DNA of 64,000 nt from Paramecium tetraurelia (lineage: Eukaryota; Ciliophora; Oligohymenophorea; Peniculida; Parameciidae). The stretch lies in assembly GCF_000165425.1 (NCBI RefSeq), contig NW_001799630.1:313734-377733 (forward strand), in the 5' to 3' direction. Shown one piece after another: positions 1 to 12,211 of the stretch. The notes under the pieces are model-generated. The model was not told the origin of the DNA. It saw nothing but the letters and a program-made list of their open reading frames with translations, and ran no database searches. The translations under genes and the position numbers were made by a program. How positions within the stretch are numbered: the stretch's first letter is position 1; the number at the start of each line of letters is the position of its first letter.

Positions 1-207
1 AGCTGTTTCTATATTGCAACATAAACCGGGAACTCATACATGGTTATGCTGTTTCACACTTTGCATTTTTGGAGCATTTTTAGCATTCCTGCCATTTTAT
101 GTGAAAGATTGCCAGGATGTTACACATGTATGTCCTGCCTGTAGTCAACCAGTATTATTATTGAGATTATTTAATAGAAAGGAGTTAAACAATTTAAAGC
201 GTGTTGA
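1..207 (+). CDS. LITAF-like zinc-ribbon membrane protein, C-terminal part
   Basis: Only the 3' end lies in the window. The frame beginning at base 2 reads a hydrophobic stretch (residues LCIFGAFLAFLPFYV) followed by a cysteine knuckle, HVCPACSQP. This is the second half of a LITAF domain, where a membrane-inserted helix sits between two CxxC zinc knuckles. A 26-nt intron (152-177, GTA...TAG) is inferred. After it the protein ends with a short basic tail at TGA 205-207. Known LITAF proteins bind the cytosolic face of late endosomal and lysosomal membranes. The first knuckle and the start codon lie upstream of the window. Without the intron the frame runs on into unlikely sequence, so the spliced form is preferred. 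Confidence 0.6.
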
Positions 208-258
208 TGAAATAAGACATATTATTATCCAAATCATTTATATTAAATTATAAAACCT

Positions 259-1347
259 ATGTCCACATATTCATTATATCCTGTAATGCATGAGGCGAAT
301 ACATTTGAAATATTTTCGATGCTTTTATAGATAGGGCTTGATAGAGCCAACAATACTAAGACAATTTAGCAGAGACTTAATCAAACTGAGCATATTAAAA
401 CTCCAACCGATTTCTTGTCATTTGTCAATGTTAATGAGAAATGTCTATCTCAATCACTTAAATAAGAGAAGTAAAGAGTTGAATAGGAATTTGCACTGAT
501 TGAAATGTTGGTGCCAAATAAATCGAAAACACATTTGATGTATGAGGTTTGTAATGATGAAGGTCTTTCTATCATTTATCACTAAAACTAATAACTTAGT
601 GGTTACCTCAATTCCAAGTGAAGGTGAACTTATCTGGGGAATTTCTAGATATTGCAGAGCTATATGGTCAGTTTTTTATTGCATCTGGAATGAATCATAG
701 ATTATAATAAATACAGGCGATTAAGAAGAATAATTTATATGATAAAGTAATTAAAGGATGATTAAGTTTAGATTCCCTTTATGCCTCTCCTGATGAAATG
801 GCTACATGAATATTGCAGATCATAATTTAATAAGTTATTTGCTTCCCTCTACGAAGCAATCTCATAAATGAAATCCAACTATGTACTAAATAATATTTTG
901 ATGTTTATGTAGAGATAAATTGTGAGTAAACCAAAAGAAGAGATATTTTCTCCTAGAGTAAATAAAATGCCAATAAATAGACCTACTTCATGTATTATTA
1001 ACAAAACAAGGAGCATTAGTAATTACAGTATTCGTAAAACTTCACAAGTTGTCACAAAACGCAACAATAATTAAGCAGTCTCTAAATTAATAAATTTAAT
1101 TTCTGATGTCATTGATATTGATCTTACTCATTATGACTAACAAACTCATAAAAAAAAAGAATAAATCTTTAATAGTCTTTGGAGCAAAAATTTTCATGTG
1201 AGAAGTACTCATGAGAAATTCTAGTAATAAACATATGGGATTCAAAAACCTTAAATATAATCCCATTTTTTCAGTGCTCAAAACAAAAGACCAAATAGTT
1301 TTTTTAAGCATTCATTTCATATAGATAATAATCTTAGTTTATTTTGA
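259..1347 (+). CDS. Unknown protein with one unresolved frame change
   Basis: I do not recognise this gene. The frame opens with ATG at 259 (MSTYSLYPVMHEANTF) and stays open to a TGA at 619. A second frame, open from about 560, continues the same type of hydrophilic protein (for example EFLDIAELYGQFFIASG). It passes through a 25-nt intron (741-765 region, GTA...TAG) and ends at TGA 1345-1347. Moving from the first to the second frame needs removal of a length equal to 2 modulo 3 between about 550 and 620. No GTA...TAG intron of suitable length is there; the best candidate is a 20-nt GTG...AAG segment at 599-618. An indel or sequencing error is equally possible. The C-terminal half is basic and Ser/Asn-rich, with no recognisable domain. 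Confidence 0.5.
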
Positions 1348-1550
1348 TAAATAGTTTTGTTTTATGTTTTTTTCGTATTTATTTAATATAATAATCATTA
1401 TTTAAGTTGAGCTCTTAGAATCTGATTTTCCTATAAAACTTAGTCTAATTTATCTTTCCTTTGCTGTTATTCTTAGAAGTATCTGATCTACTCTTTGAGT
1501 GTTCCAATTTAATTAGCTTAGATGCCTGCTTCTACTTATAACTTTATTAA

Positions 1551-3276
1551 TCAATATTATACATTCTATCTTTTTTCAATTTCATCTCTACATAGAGCCT
1601 AAACATCCTTATATTATTATTGGATATGATGAATTTCTTATTTTAAGTTATCATTGATTTCTAATAACTTCTCCAGATCTTCCTTCTATGATTAATATTT
1701 GATTTATTGATTTTATAACTATTTTATTTCTTCCTCCAACAGATGAATATTTTACTATGATGATATTTATTCACTCTTAAACACCTTACTCATTTTATCC
1801 TTTTCTTCTAACATTTCATTGATCAGCATTTTCTTATCCTACAATTAACTTTTAAGAACTCTGATTTCCATGACTTATTAATCTACTAATTTCTTTATCT
1901 AAGATTAATCTTCCTATTTTTAATATTGAAGATTATACTTATTTTTATTTAATATCCTAATACTCCAAATTGATGATTTCTAATTCTTTTTTTTGAATAT
2001 TAATTTATTCAATCTATGAGGCAATTTATTTTTCTAACTAATTAATTTATTCTTATCTGCTGTCCAAAGAATTTTAGAATCTGATTTTCATATTCTCAAG
2101 AATTTATTCTGATTGCTTTTTTTACAAATCGATTTGTTTCGTCAAGAAATCATCTAATTTAATATATTCTAATTATGCTCTTTCTAATTGTTCTCCCAAT
2201 CTTCTGCATTCCTTTATTAATTATTCCTTAGTCAATTACTCATCAGAAATGTTAGGAGTTTTCTTCATTTTCTCCAATTACAATTGATTCTTTATATCCT
2301 TCTCTTGATTCAAAAGTTCATTATTCATCAACTAATACATTTTCATTTCTTCACTTATTCTAGTATTCTCTTTAATTAATTCTTATATTTTAAAGTCATA
2401 TTAGCTTAATAAATCCTTTATGGAATCATTGTCCTTGATTAAAGTATTAAATTTAACTTATAAACTTTCAAGTTCGATTTCCTTTTGGTTAACTTAATCG
2501 AAAGCATTCTTCTATACAATATTAATTTTATTAGAAATTAACATAATTTAATTTCTAAGCTCATGATTGTTATCTTCATAACTACTTAATTAAGAGGATA
2601 GCTCAACAATCTTCTCCAAAGCTTCTTTATGTTATGAATTCATTCTAACAAGTTCTCTGCTAATATCATATTCTCTTTCTTAACATTATTTGAAATTCTA
2701 TTGCTATTACTCAAACAAATCTCTAGCATTACTCAATTCAGTTTCTAAATTGTTGATCACTTCGTCATTTTGATTTCTTCTCATATCTTCCAAATGTGTA
2801 ATCAATAGATTATTCTCATCCTACAACGATTATAGTTAAAACTTGAGATCTTAAATTTCATCATTAATTTATGTTTTTTAATTCTAAAGAAAGTGCTGCA
2901 TTTCATTAGTCTTCACATCTAAGTGTTTCTTAATAACTAAATTGTCATCAATTAATCTTTCGACCATTGTAGTCAATTCAACAATATCATTAGCTTATTT
3001 GAAACATTCATGTTTTAATAGCTTATTTTCATCTGTGAGTGCAGATAACAAAGGTGATATTTTAGCAGGGTCAATTAATAAATTTACATTCTCGAATTAG
3101 TATTATTTCCATTAAGCTAATTTCGTATATGCAGTTATTGGTGCTTTTTGAGAACCCAAATAAGCTATGTATTCAGCATATTTTTAATTGGTCTTAAAAA
3201 CATGTTCAGGAGCTTTGTTTGGATCATCAATTAAGAGTTTCGATAGATATTATGCTGAAGGTCCTTTAGATTACAT
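1551..3276 (-). CDS. Coiled-coil protein of about 566 residues
   Basis: The frame starts at ATG 3276, 35 nt after the citrate synthase stop on the same strand, so the two genes are packed head to tail. About the first 100 residues look globular (YLSKLLIDDPNKAPEHVFKT). The rest is a long Glu/Lys/Gln/Asn heptad-like coiled coil, with runs such as TELSNARDLFEQQQ. One 25-nt intron at 1914-1938 (GTA...TAG) is needed to avoid a TGA. The C terminus is uncertain. I end it at TGA 1551-1553, but a 31-nt intron there would extend the protein into the 3' end of the converging gene at 1347. A cytoskeletal or basal-body role is typical of such proteins, but nothing here proves it. Confidence 0.7.
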
Positions 3277-3310
3277 TATTTTTATTTTAAATTTAACATA
3301 CAAAACATTT

Positions 3311-4753
3311 TCATTTAACAGATTAATTTTCTCCAAACTTTTCTTCAATCCATCTCATTGTGATAGATCCTGGTCTTTCAATTGGTAATCCAAAGGCTCT
3401 AGCCCAAACTAAGTTTGCAGTGCATCCAAGTGCTCTTGAAACGGCAAACACAACTGTGTAATATTCAAATTCTTTCAATCCATAATGATTTAATAGAACT
3501 CCTGAATGTGCATCAACATTGGGCCATGGATTTTAAATCTTTCCTATTGTCTTAAGAACAGGTGGAATAACATGGTAACATTATTTAACAAGCTCAACAA
3601 GTGGATCATCTTTAATCAATCTTTCAGCAAAATTCTTTTAATGAATATATCTTGGATCAGTATATCTTAAGACAGCATGTCCATATCCTGGTACTACTCT
3701 TCCTTCTCTAATGGTATTTAAGACATATTCTTAAATCTTTTCATTTGAAACTTTATCTCCTAATTTTTCCTATTATTATAATTATATAATTTTACTCTAA
3801 TTTCAATCAACCATTTAAGAACTTCTTAATTTGCTAAGCCATGAAGAGGTCCAGCCAAACCATTAATACCAGCTGAATATGACAAGTATTGATCAGCCAA
3901 AGCAGAACCAACTAAATGAGTAGCATGGGCACTCACATTTCCTCCTTCATGATCTGCATGAATGCTTAAGTACATTCTAAATAATTCATAAGCATTAAAT
4001 TGATCGAAACCCATCATATGCGAGTAATTGGCTGCCCAATCTAATGAATTATCACTGCTAATCAAATTTCCATTCTTTTTTATATATTATTTTTATTTAC
4101 TTTATATTTATGTCTATAAATTAAAGCTGCAACTCTTGGGAGTTTGGCAACCAAGTCCATTGCATCTTCATAATAGTATTCCCAATATTATGGTTTAGTG
4201 GCTTTTCCGCTTTCATAAGCCTATTAAAATGTTGAATCCTTTTATAAGTATAAGACACTCTAAGACAACATTGTCATTGGATGTAGTTGTTTTGGAAGAC
4301 TTGTGATGAATTTTACGGTCTCTTAGTCTAATTCTCCTCTTCTCTTCCATTCTTCTTAAACAAATTTAAATTCTTGATCTGAAGGGAAATCACCTGTCAA
4401 TAATAACCAAAATAAAGCTTCAGGCAATGGCTCATTACCATTTTTGGCTTTCTAGAGGTATTCCTAAATTTCTGGAATATTGTAATCTCTGAATGTGATA
4501 CCCTATCAGTAACAATAAAAATTACGGTTTTTGAATCCAACAATGAAATATCATAAAACAAACCAAACACATTTCTCATTCCTCCTATGGCTTAATCTAC
4601 AGTCACTTTGCAGATTTCTTTCTATCCATATTACTTTCTAATGTCTCTTAATAAAGCTTATTTGATTGGTATAATCTCTCTCAACCTTTCTTTCAAGAGG
4701 TTGGATGAATGGAAAATGCTTTTGCTATTGAATGATCTATAAATTTGCTACAT
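3311..4753 (-). CDS. CS: Citrate synthase, mitochondrial
   Basis: This enzyme condenses oxaloacetate and acetyl-CoA to citrate, the entry step of the TCA cycle in the mitochondrial matrix. Three hallmark blocks are visible: [20 protein letters not shown] with the first catalytic His, [15 protein letters not shown] with the second His, and NVDAHSG with the catalytic Asp. The C-terminal [18 protein letters not shown] is also typical. The N terminus is basic, Ser-rich and free of acidic residues ([17 protein letters not shown]), which suits a mitochondrial presequence. Three introns of 23, 26 and 26 nt give 455 codons, the usual length of the eukaryotic type I enzyme. One inferred intron ends in AAG rather than TAG. 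Confidence 0.95.
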
Positions 4754-5301
4754 TTAATATCAATATTTAATTATTTACTAAATCTATTTAAATTATATCT
4801 TATGCTAATATTCTTAAAGTGTGCAATTAATCAGCGCATTATTAGTTAACATAAATTAAATAACAGTTTATTTATAATATGTATTTAATTGTAATTTATT
4901 TCTTTTAAAATTGCTTCTATTATTAGCTATAAAAATTTTCAGGATCTTTATAATTTTAATTATCATTATTGCTTTTATTAAGAGAAGTAGCCATAAAATC
5001 AAAGATTTATACTTGGTATTTAGAATACAATTATTAATTCATTTGCTACATATATTTGATTTGGCAAGAAATATTAATTAAAGTGGCATAATTTGTTAAA
5101 GAGAATTTATATGTCCAAAAATTTAGATGAAGAAGTCAAATTTTTCAACGAACACTTATCAGGTTCTAATTAGAAATTGAGCTTATTGAATTTAACTTTA
5201 ACAGTGCATTTTTCATCCCAATTCTAAGGATAGAAATTTATTTTAATATACTTAATCTGTTGTGAGTAGCAAAATTGAAATTAGAATAAAATTATTAAAA
5301 A
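4754..5301. other. Non-coding or unassigned stretch
   Basis: Very AT-rich sequence between the citrate synthase start and the decayed frame. A 55-codon plus-strand frame (5111-5278, beginning MSKNLDEEVKFFNEHLSG) has a plausible N terminus. It stops quickly, and I found no intron that continues it. Confidence 0.4.
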
Positions 5302-6157
5302 TCAATTCCAATTTATTAAAAATGATAAAATTTAACGTGAGCTTTGATACTTATTTTATGAAAATATCTTCTAATTTTTAAAGTATTTGAGTATGAAATG
5401 GACCAGTATGTTATTTGAAATACAAAAGATAAGTGATCTGCATTCAAGAAATTGTGTAAGTGAATTCTATTATTTGTTTGGCTTCACAACGATCTTTCTA
5501 TTTGTTATCCCTTCTAATAATAATATTTTTGGATCTCTAGGTTTATACACAAATTGATTATCTTTCTAAACTCAGATTAAAACATTATGTATTTAATATA
5601 ATTTTTGATTTGAACACTTACACAGAATATTGATTCTGCTTTAATTTCTCATAAAGTTACACTCAACTTTCAATCTATAATTTAAGCACCATCATAGTAA
5701 AAATTCGATAAGTATTGTATAGGTTTTGATTTAATTTTACAACTATTAACTCTTATCAAAATATTTTTAGATCACATTTTTATTTGATATCACTTCAATA
5801 AATTTTAAGAGGTTCTCCAATGTGTATCATTGTAGCAAAGTCTCTTTTATCATCAAATACAATATAAAAAAATTATTCATTCCAATGTTTTAGAATGAAT
5901 TTCTACTTCCAATTGCAATGATATTTTCTACTTCATTTAGAGGTAGTACTTGAGTAGATTAGGAATTCTGCTGTTTAAGATACGGAATTGCTCACAGTTT
6001 CTGTTTCATTTCTACATCTTTTGTTAATATATTTTTTTAAGGCTTTCGATCTAATATATGCTTTGCATTTTTCTTGGAAATAAGTAGATTTATATATATA
6101 TCAATATCCTTTAATTATTTAATCATATATCTGAAGTAATGTTGAAGGGTTTGGCAT
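5302..6157 (-). pseudogene. Probable decayed gene interrupted by in-frame TGA
   Basis: On the minus strand one frame carries protein-like sequence for about 250 codons, for example QVLPLNEVENIIAIGSRNSF near 5900 and VYKPRDPKILLLEGITNRK near 5540. It is broken by at least three TGA codons in the same frame, and none lies in a convincing short intron. A start at 6157 (MPNPSTLLQIYDQ) is followed by another TGA and a possible 25-nt intron. No family is recognisable. In this code a real gene should contain no internal TGA. I therefore read it as a relic, although TGA recoding or missed introns cannot be excluded. Confidence 0.4.
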
Positions 6158-6308
6158 AATTTGGACTATTTAATTATAAAATATATAATTATTTATTAAG
6201 ATGACGAGATATTAAATTTGTAATATAAATTTTTATAATAATTATTTTAGGATATATATCTTAAAAAATATTAAAATCTGCTTTTAATTAATTATAATAA
6301 AAAATCAA

Positions 6309-7123
6309 ATGGATACACAAGCCTACTCCAAGATTTCAAATGCTGCTTTAATTTAAGAACTGTATAGGAGATATAGATGTCAAGAGGAAGCATTGAGAAA
6401 AAGAATTGTATTATTAGGAATGCCAGGAGCAGGTACTTAATGCAATTAATTCATCCTAGGTAAGGGAACACATTCAGCTAAAATGTTGGCTCGTTTCTGT
6501 ATGTGCCATTTGTCCACAGGAGATTTATTGAGAGAGGAAGTAAGATCAGGAAGTGAATTCGGAAAGAAACTAAAAGGAATTATGGAGAGAGGAGAATTGA
6601 TTGAGGATGAAGTTATGTGCAATCTCATCAAATAACAATTAGCCAAGTATGATAATTTTGTTATGTAAGACCTGCATGTGCTAATGGTGCCATTTTAGAT
6701 GGATTTCCTCGTACTATTCCTTAAGCTGAAAAACTTGATTAGATTCTCAAACAAAGTGGATAATCAATTGATTAAGCAATATTTATGAATGTGCAAGAAC
6801 AAATTGTTGTTGATCGTCTTGGAGGCCGATGGACTCATTTGAATTCAGGAAGAACTTATCATTATAAATTCAACCCTCCCAAGGTTCATGGAGTTGATGA
6901 TGTTACTGGTGAACCTTTGGTTTAGAGGGAAGATGATAAAGAAGCCACAATCAGAAATAGATTACATGTGTATTAGACTAAGACATCTCCTATTATTGAT
7001 TATTACAGAAAGTAACTAAAAATAAATATTAATTTTAGAAAAGGAATTCTATTTGAAGTAAATGCAGAAAGACCTGTAAATGATATTTGGAAGGACATCA
7101 AAACCATTGTCAAAACCAATTGA
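6309..7123 (+). CDS. ADK: Adenylate kinase, long form with LID domain
   Basis: This enzyme interconverts ATP + AMP and 2 ADP. The P-loop is [16 protein letters not shown], split by a 27-nt intron at 6433-6459. The NMP-binding segment follows ([11 protein letters not shown]), then [13 protein letters not shown] and a full LID region starting [14 protein letters not shown] and ending [16 protein letters not shown]. Two more introns (23 and 27 nt) give 245 codons, close to the 230-245 of long adenylate kinases such as mitochondrial AK2. About 35 residues precede the P-loop. They are not an obvious targeting peptide, so a cytosolic or intermembrane location is open. The LID lacks the four Cys of zinc-type bacterial enzymes. 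Confidence 0.95.
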
Positions 7124-7194
7124 TTTCATCTAATTTAACTTATTTTTTTTAGTGCTTTGCAATTTCTAATTAATAATTAATTATATAATAATAT

Positions 7195-9594
7195 ATGGTT
7201 AAAATCGTATAATCAGGCAAATTGCTTAAATCAAGACGTCTAATTAGGTTAAAACTAAGTAAACTATCTTTGTAATCAAAATAAATTGGTGTTGATAAAA
7301 AAGAATAAGAAACAAAATAGGTTCAAATTATAAATGAGGATTAATTTATTTCGCACATTGAACCAATTAAATAGTTATTGCCATTTTATTAAGGTGGTAA
7401 GATACAAATAACAAATAATGTGATATATACCTGTTTCAATTTTTGTGTACAATACCTTGATAAAAAAATTTAACACAATCAAGAAGAAATAGCAAATTTT
7501 TGTGTGAGCAATCTAAATGATTATATTGCAACATTTACGAAGAATTATATGCTTAGATATGTTAGATTGAATGATCATATCACCTAATTTACAATAAAAA
7601 CAGAGCCTCTATTTGCCATTGATATGCAATTCAGTCCAGAAGATGTTTACTTGGCTTTAGGTGGTACAAATTGCATGGTCAAAATTATAAATGTTAAAAA
7701 GAACTAACAAAGCACTGAATTTAGAGTAAGTGGAAGTGTTCTTAAATTATAATGGATTCCTATTATGAGGAAATTGTAATTGGCTATTGCTACAGATGAC
7801 AGACGCATCTCATTATTTGATTTGGTAGCTAACAGAATACTTTGTGGTTTTGTTGACTTTAATAGTAGGATCACTCATATTTAGTTTAATCAACACATGT
7901 TGGTTTCAAGTTGTAATAAATATATTAAATTTTGGGATACTAGTGTATAAAAATTGACTGAAACTGTAGAATTTGAGATTGAAATTGAAACATTCATTTA
8001 TTTCAAAAATACCTTAATTATAGGAACTGAGTCTGGAGATTTGCATATTAAATAGTAAAACAAGAAAATTGTGGTTGATTAGCAGTTTAATGGGTAATAA
8101 ATATTGAAGTTTATGAATTGCAATGAAAAATTGTATATTGTTACAAGTGAACTTCATATCTATGTAACTGAATTAGTTTCTGGACAAATTTAATAGCAAA
8201 AATTATTATTGGGATATAATGATGAAATATTACATGTTAAGTTTATCAAAAATAATCAATTACTCTTGGCAACAAATTCACCATTTATGAAGTAAAATTA
8301 AATAAATAATTTTATAGAATATTAAATTTAGATAACTTAGAAGTCATTGCTTGGAAGGCTCATTACAGTGTAATCATGTGTTGCGAATTTATTGATGACC
8401 TAATAGTAACAGCCTCCAAAGACAATTGTGTCATTATATTCAAATACAAAGGATTCAAACAGCCAATAGAATTGCACAAATATAGTGGTCATTCTGATGA
8501 TGTTATCTCTATCGATGTAAATTCCAAATATATTGCTTCTGTTTCAAAAGATAAATCACTTAAATTGTGGGATTTAAAGAATTATCAATCTGAATAATCT
8601 CTAAAAACTGTTGTAGCTCATGAAAAAGAAATGAATTGTGTTCGATTCTCACCAAATAACAAACTTATTGCCACTTCTTCTTAAGATAGACTTATTAAAT
8701 TATGGGATGAAAATCTAATGAATAAAATGATACTTAAAGGTCACAAGAGAGGAGTTTGGGATATATAGTTTTCACCAATAGAAAAAATATTGGCTTCTGC
8801 AAGTGGAGACAACACTATTAAACTCTGGAATCTTAGTGATGGTTCTATAATTAAATCCTTCTAAGGAGTTGCTCCTCAACTAAAAGTTTCATGGCTTGCT
8901 AGAGGTTCCGAATTAATAAGTACTGATTCCATCGGTAATATTAAACTATGGAATGTTAAAAAATAAACATGTATTAATACTTTCTCACAACACACTGGTA
9001 AAATTTATGCTTTGGATATCAAGAGGGAAAATTAAGATATTTTCATAGTAACTGGAGCAAATGATTCTAATCTAATTTTATGGAAAGATAAGACAGAACA
9101 AGTAACTTAGCAATAATAACTATAATAACATGAAATTAAAATAAAATTGCAAACATTTCAAGATTTTATGAGAGATAAATTATATTTAGATGCAGCTTTT
9201 ATTGCTTTTCAGAATAATTATATTAAGCATTTCATTTAAGCTGTCACTGAAATATATAAGTAAATATTATATTTATTTAAGGCAAGTTGATTATGACAAT
9301 GTAGTGTCTATGTTATCATAAAAAATGGTCAAAGAGGATTTATTAAAATTTTTATAATTGTTGATAACACTTAATTAAAGCAAGAAAACATATTAAGCAG
9401 CATAACATTTATTCTATTATTCAATTAAATTAATAAATGTAAATGAATTTAAAGATGAAAAAAGAGAGTTAGTGAAAAAACTACTTTAATAATTAAAATA
9501 TTTGACATCCAAATGTTTTGATAGATTGGAAAATAATTATTCTTCTTAGTTTCTAATAAAATTCATGATAGATAAGTCCAAAATTGTTGTTTGA
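7195..9594 (+). CDS. WD40 protein, probable Utp13/TBL3 of the small-subunit processome
   Basis: A 783-codon gene with two introns (26 nt near 8292, 22 nt near 9260). WD-repeat signatures recur across residues 100-600, for example YLALGGTNCMVKIINVKK, SKDKSLKLWDLKN, SQDRLIKLWDE and SGDNTIKLWNLSDGS. About 150 residues at the C terminus are alpha-helical with no WD signature. Tandem propellers of this length plus a helical tail match Utp13 (human TBL3), a UtpB/U3 snoRNP component needed for 18S rRNA processing in the nucleolus. The WD fold is clear from sequence. The Utp13 assignment rests on architecture, mainly the C-terminal helical block, and could be replaced by another nucleolar WD40 family. 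Confidence 0.75.
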
Positions 9595-9623
9595 TTAATG
9601 ATGTTTATTATAAAGTATTATTT

Positions 9624-10484
9624 TCAAATTTTCTTTATTTCTTTAATGATTTGCTGTAGACAAAATATTGTTTCATTTTAATTAAAAGAAGTTTTAAAGT
9701 TATTCTTATCCTCTCCTTTCAAAATCATTTGCAACAATACCTGAAGATAATTCAATAAAGTATCTTTTAAATTACTCTAATACTTAATTGAACTAACATA
9801 AGAATCTAAATCTATTGCAGGATATCTCATTTTGATTTGGTTTATTTATTTTTTCTATAATTTCAATAACATTTAAAGCTAATTTATAGATTTCTGTAAG
9901 CCATCATTACGTTTGCTATACATTACATATTCATTTTAAACCTCTAAAATTTCTTTTAATAAGCTTTTATAATAATGAATGGCTTACTTCTCGGATTCCT
10001 ATTGCAATTCCTCTTTTCTACTATTAAATTATTGAGTCTGTTCTTATAACTATTTTGTCTTTTCTTACAAGCATTTCCAACTTTCTTTTGGAGACAAACT
10101 TCGATAAGTTACAGTAGATTAGGTCTCCTTCATTAACTTAATAGTTTGATTGAGTCTCTTTTTAATTTCTTAGGTTTTTCTAACTATTGAATATTGCTTT
10201 TGATTCTGAATTTGACTTAAATTCAAATTAGGGATTGGAGTATATATTCTATTTTAAAAGGTTTGCTTTTCTGTAATTAAAATTCCACCACTTTACCCAT
10301 ACCAATATAATTCTTCAGTATTTCTAATCTCAATTCGTTTATCTTAAGAAATAACATAAAATGTGCCTATTTGAATATTGAAAACTTGACTAACTTCTTG
10401 AATGAATTAATCTAAAGGCATTAGTTACCACTAATATGTTTCATTAGTTTTTTCATAAACAAGTTTAATTTCTTTTTATTTCAT
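9624..10484 (-). CDS. Unknown protein, PB1-like start and coiled coil
   Basis: A single 286-codon frame. The first 75 residues (IKLVYEKTNETYQWQLMPL ... GTFYVISQDKRIEIRNTEEL) have the spacing of a ubiquitin-like or PB1-type fold, but similarity is weak. The rest is a Lys/Gln/Glu-rich coiled coil. The gene converges on the WD40 gene (30 nt between stops) and diverges from the next gene, whose ATG lies only 4 nt away at 10488. That leaves no separate promoter, so one of the two annotated starts is probably too far upstream. No function is assigned. Confidence 0.65.
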
Positions 10485-10487
10485 AAT

Positions 10488-11325
10488 ATGAATGAATTGA
10501 TTAGCATTAAAAGTTTAGACAAAATACTCTATCAAAGATAACCTTAAAAACAGAATTCATGTACCCCAACAACTCTTTTTACACCAAACACCTCTCCGAA
10601 TTCTAGATTAAGAATACTAAGCCCAACAAATAAACTCGATTCAAGGAATAAATTCAATCAATCTCAAACTCCCACTCAATAATTTAAAACTATGGTTAAA
10701 AGAGATGCATTGAAAAAGAAAATGAACCTATTAACAGCAAAGTTATAAACAAATAAGACTGAAATCATCAAAGAGGAGAATGCCTTTAGTGACAGATTAC
10801 TGATAACTAGTTTCGAGAATTTCGTTAATGAAACTGATCAAAAATTATAGAATATATGTACTTGGATTAATAAATCGCCTTAAAATATTTCTAATTTACA
10901 GCCTAAAATACCCATAAATGAGGAGCAAGTAGAAAACTTTGAGAAGAAAATCATAAAGTATTATATAATATTAATATAGAACTAAGTAAATTTTATAAGA
11001 AAAGAGAGAATAATTAAAATATGCCAAATAACAATATTAGTCTAATAAATAATTATTGCAATAACTGAAATTCGAGTTAGATTAACTCAATGAAGATTAA
11101 AAAATACTTGAAATCAGTACTACTAATAGATCTTTGAAGGATGAAATAGTTTAAAATAGATAAAATCTAATTAAACACAAGCAGATGTTATTAAAAGTGG
11201 ATTAATTCATTTCTAAGAATTTAAAAGAACAATTGTTAACTGAAGATTGCTAATTTGGACAATACATCAACAAATTCAATAATATCTTTATGTAAATGAT
11301 CATAACACTTGATTAATAAATCTGA
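10488..11325 (+). CDS. Unknown coiled-coil protein of 271 residues
   Basis: The frame from ATG 10488 begins MNELISIKSLDKILYQRQ. A Ser/Thr/Pro/Asn-rich, probably disordered segment of about 60 residues follows (TLFTPNTSPNSRLRILSPT). The remainder is Lys/Gln/Leu coiled coil (KRDALKKKMNLLTAKLQTNK). One 22-nt intron sits at 10958-10979. An alternative start at Met-Val-Lys about 70 codons downstream would leave room for a promoter between this gene and the divergent neighbour. It does not resemble any family I can name. The next gene follows in the same direction after 36 nt. Confidence 0.6.
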
Positions 11326-11361
11326 ATATATAATTTAAAATTTACTATATTTATAAAAATA

Positions 11362-12193
11362 ATGAGTCTAAATTTTGATATAAACTTTAAGGCATAGCAG
11401 CAACATTCAAAAGCTGAAAGGGGCACAATAACTTTTGAGAATAATAAGGAGAAGCAATTTATCATTTAAACTTGGAAAGGATAGGTTGTTAAAAAATCAA
11501 AGTTAAGTTGTCCAAAGGATAGTTTATTTATTCCAAGTATAAATGCGAAAAAATAAATTCTTTTTGATCATCAGAAATCTATCAAACTTGCTTCTTAGCG
11601 TTCTACTTAAGAATCAACTGAGAAAGGCTTATTTAATGATAAATTCATCAATTAAAATCAAGAAAGAGCTAAAATTTTGCAAAAATTATATAACATACGT
11701 CTGCAAAATGTAATGATGAAGTAAAAAAATAAATCATCAAATGATGTATACATGGAATACTTATAGGAATAGAATATAAGTGTTGATACTTAAAAAGTAA
11801 TGCTAAGTGAGAAATTAAGATAGTATTCATATAATTTATAAGCAAAGCTGCCAAAATGAAATAGATTAAGTAAAATAATGCTTAATGAAAGATGAGATAA
11901 ACTTATAAGAAAAGCAAAAGGAATTAGAGGGTTTGAAATAACAATTAAAATTGGTTAAAGATTCGATATTATAAATAAAAAATTAAAATGTAGACCGAAC
12001 GAAAGAAATAATTTATAAAATGTAAATAAACCAGGCCAAAGAAAAATAATTACTTACTTAAATTGTTCAATATATTGAGTTTTTGTAAGATTAATATAGC
12101 AATCATTTGTATGAATTTAAAGATTACTTACTATAATTAAGACTTAATGTTAATTAAATAAGAATGGATTAAGAATATGATATAAACTAATGA
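11362..12193 (+). CDS. Unknown coiled-coil protein with a frame change near 11830-11852
   Basis: About 268 codons. The N-terminal frame (MSLNFDINFKAQQQHSKAER) stays open to a TGA at 11857. The next frame (NEIDQVKQCLMKDEINLQEK) then continues the same coiled-coil register to TGA 12191-12193. The switch can be explained by a 25-nt intron with an AAG acceptor (about 11823-11847) or by one extra C near 11851. The latter would give a very smooth reading, LQAKLQNEIDQ. Composition is Lys/Gln/Glu-rich throughout. The gene converges on the DUF922-like gene with 18 nt between stops. No function is assigned. Confidence 0.55.
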
Positions 12194-12211
12194 AATATTA
12201 TTACACTAATA

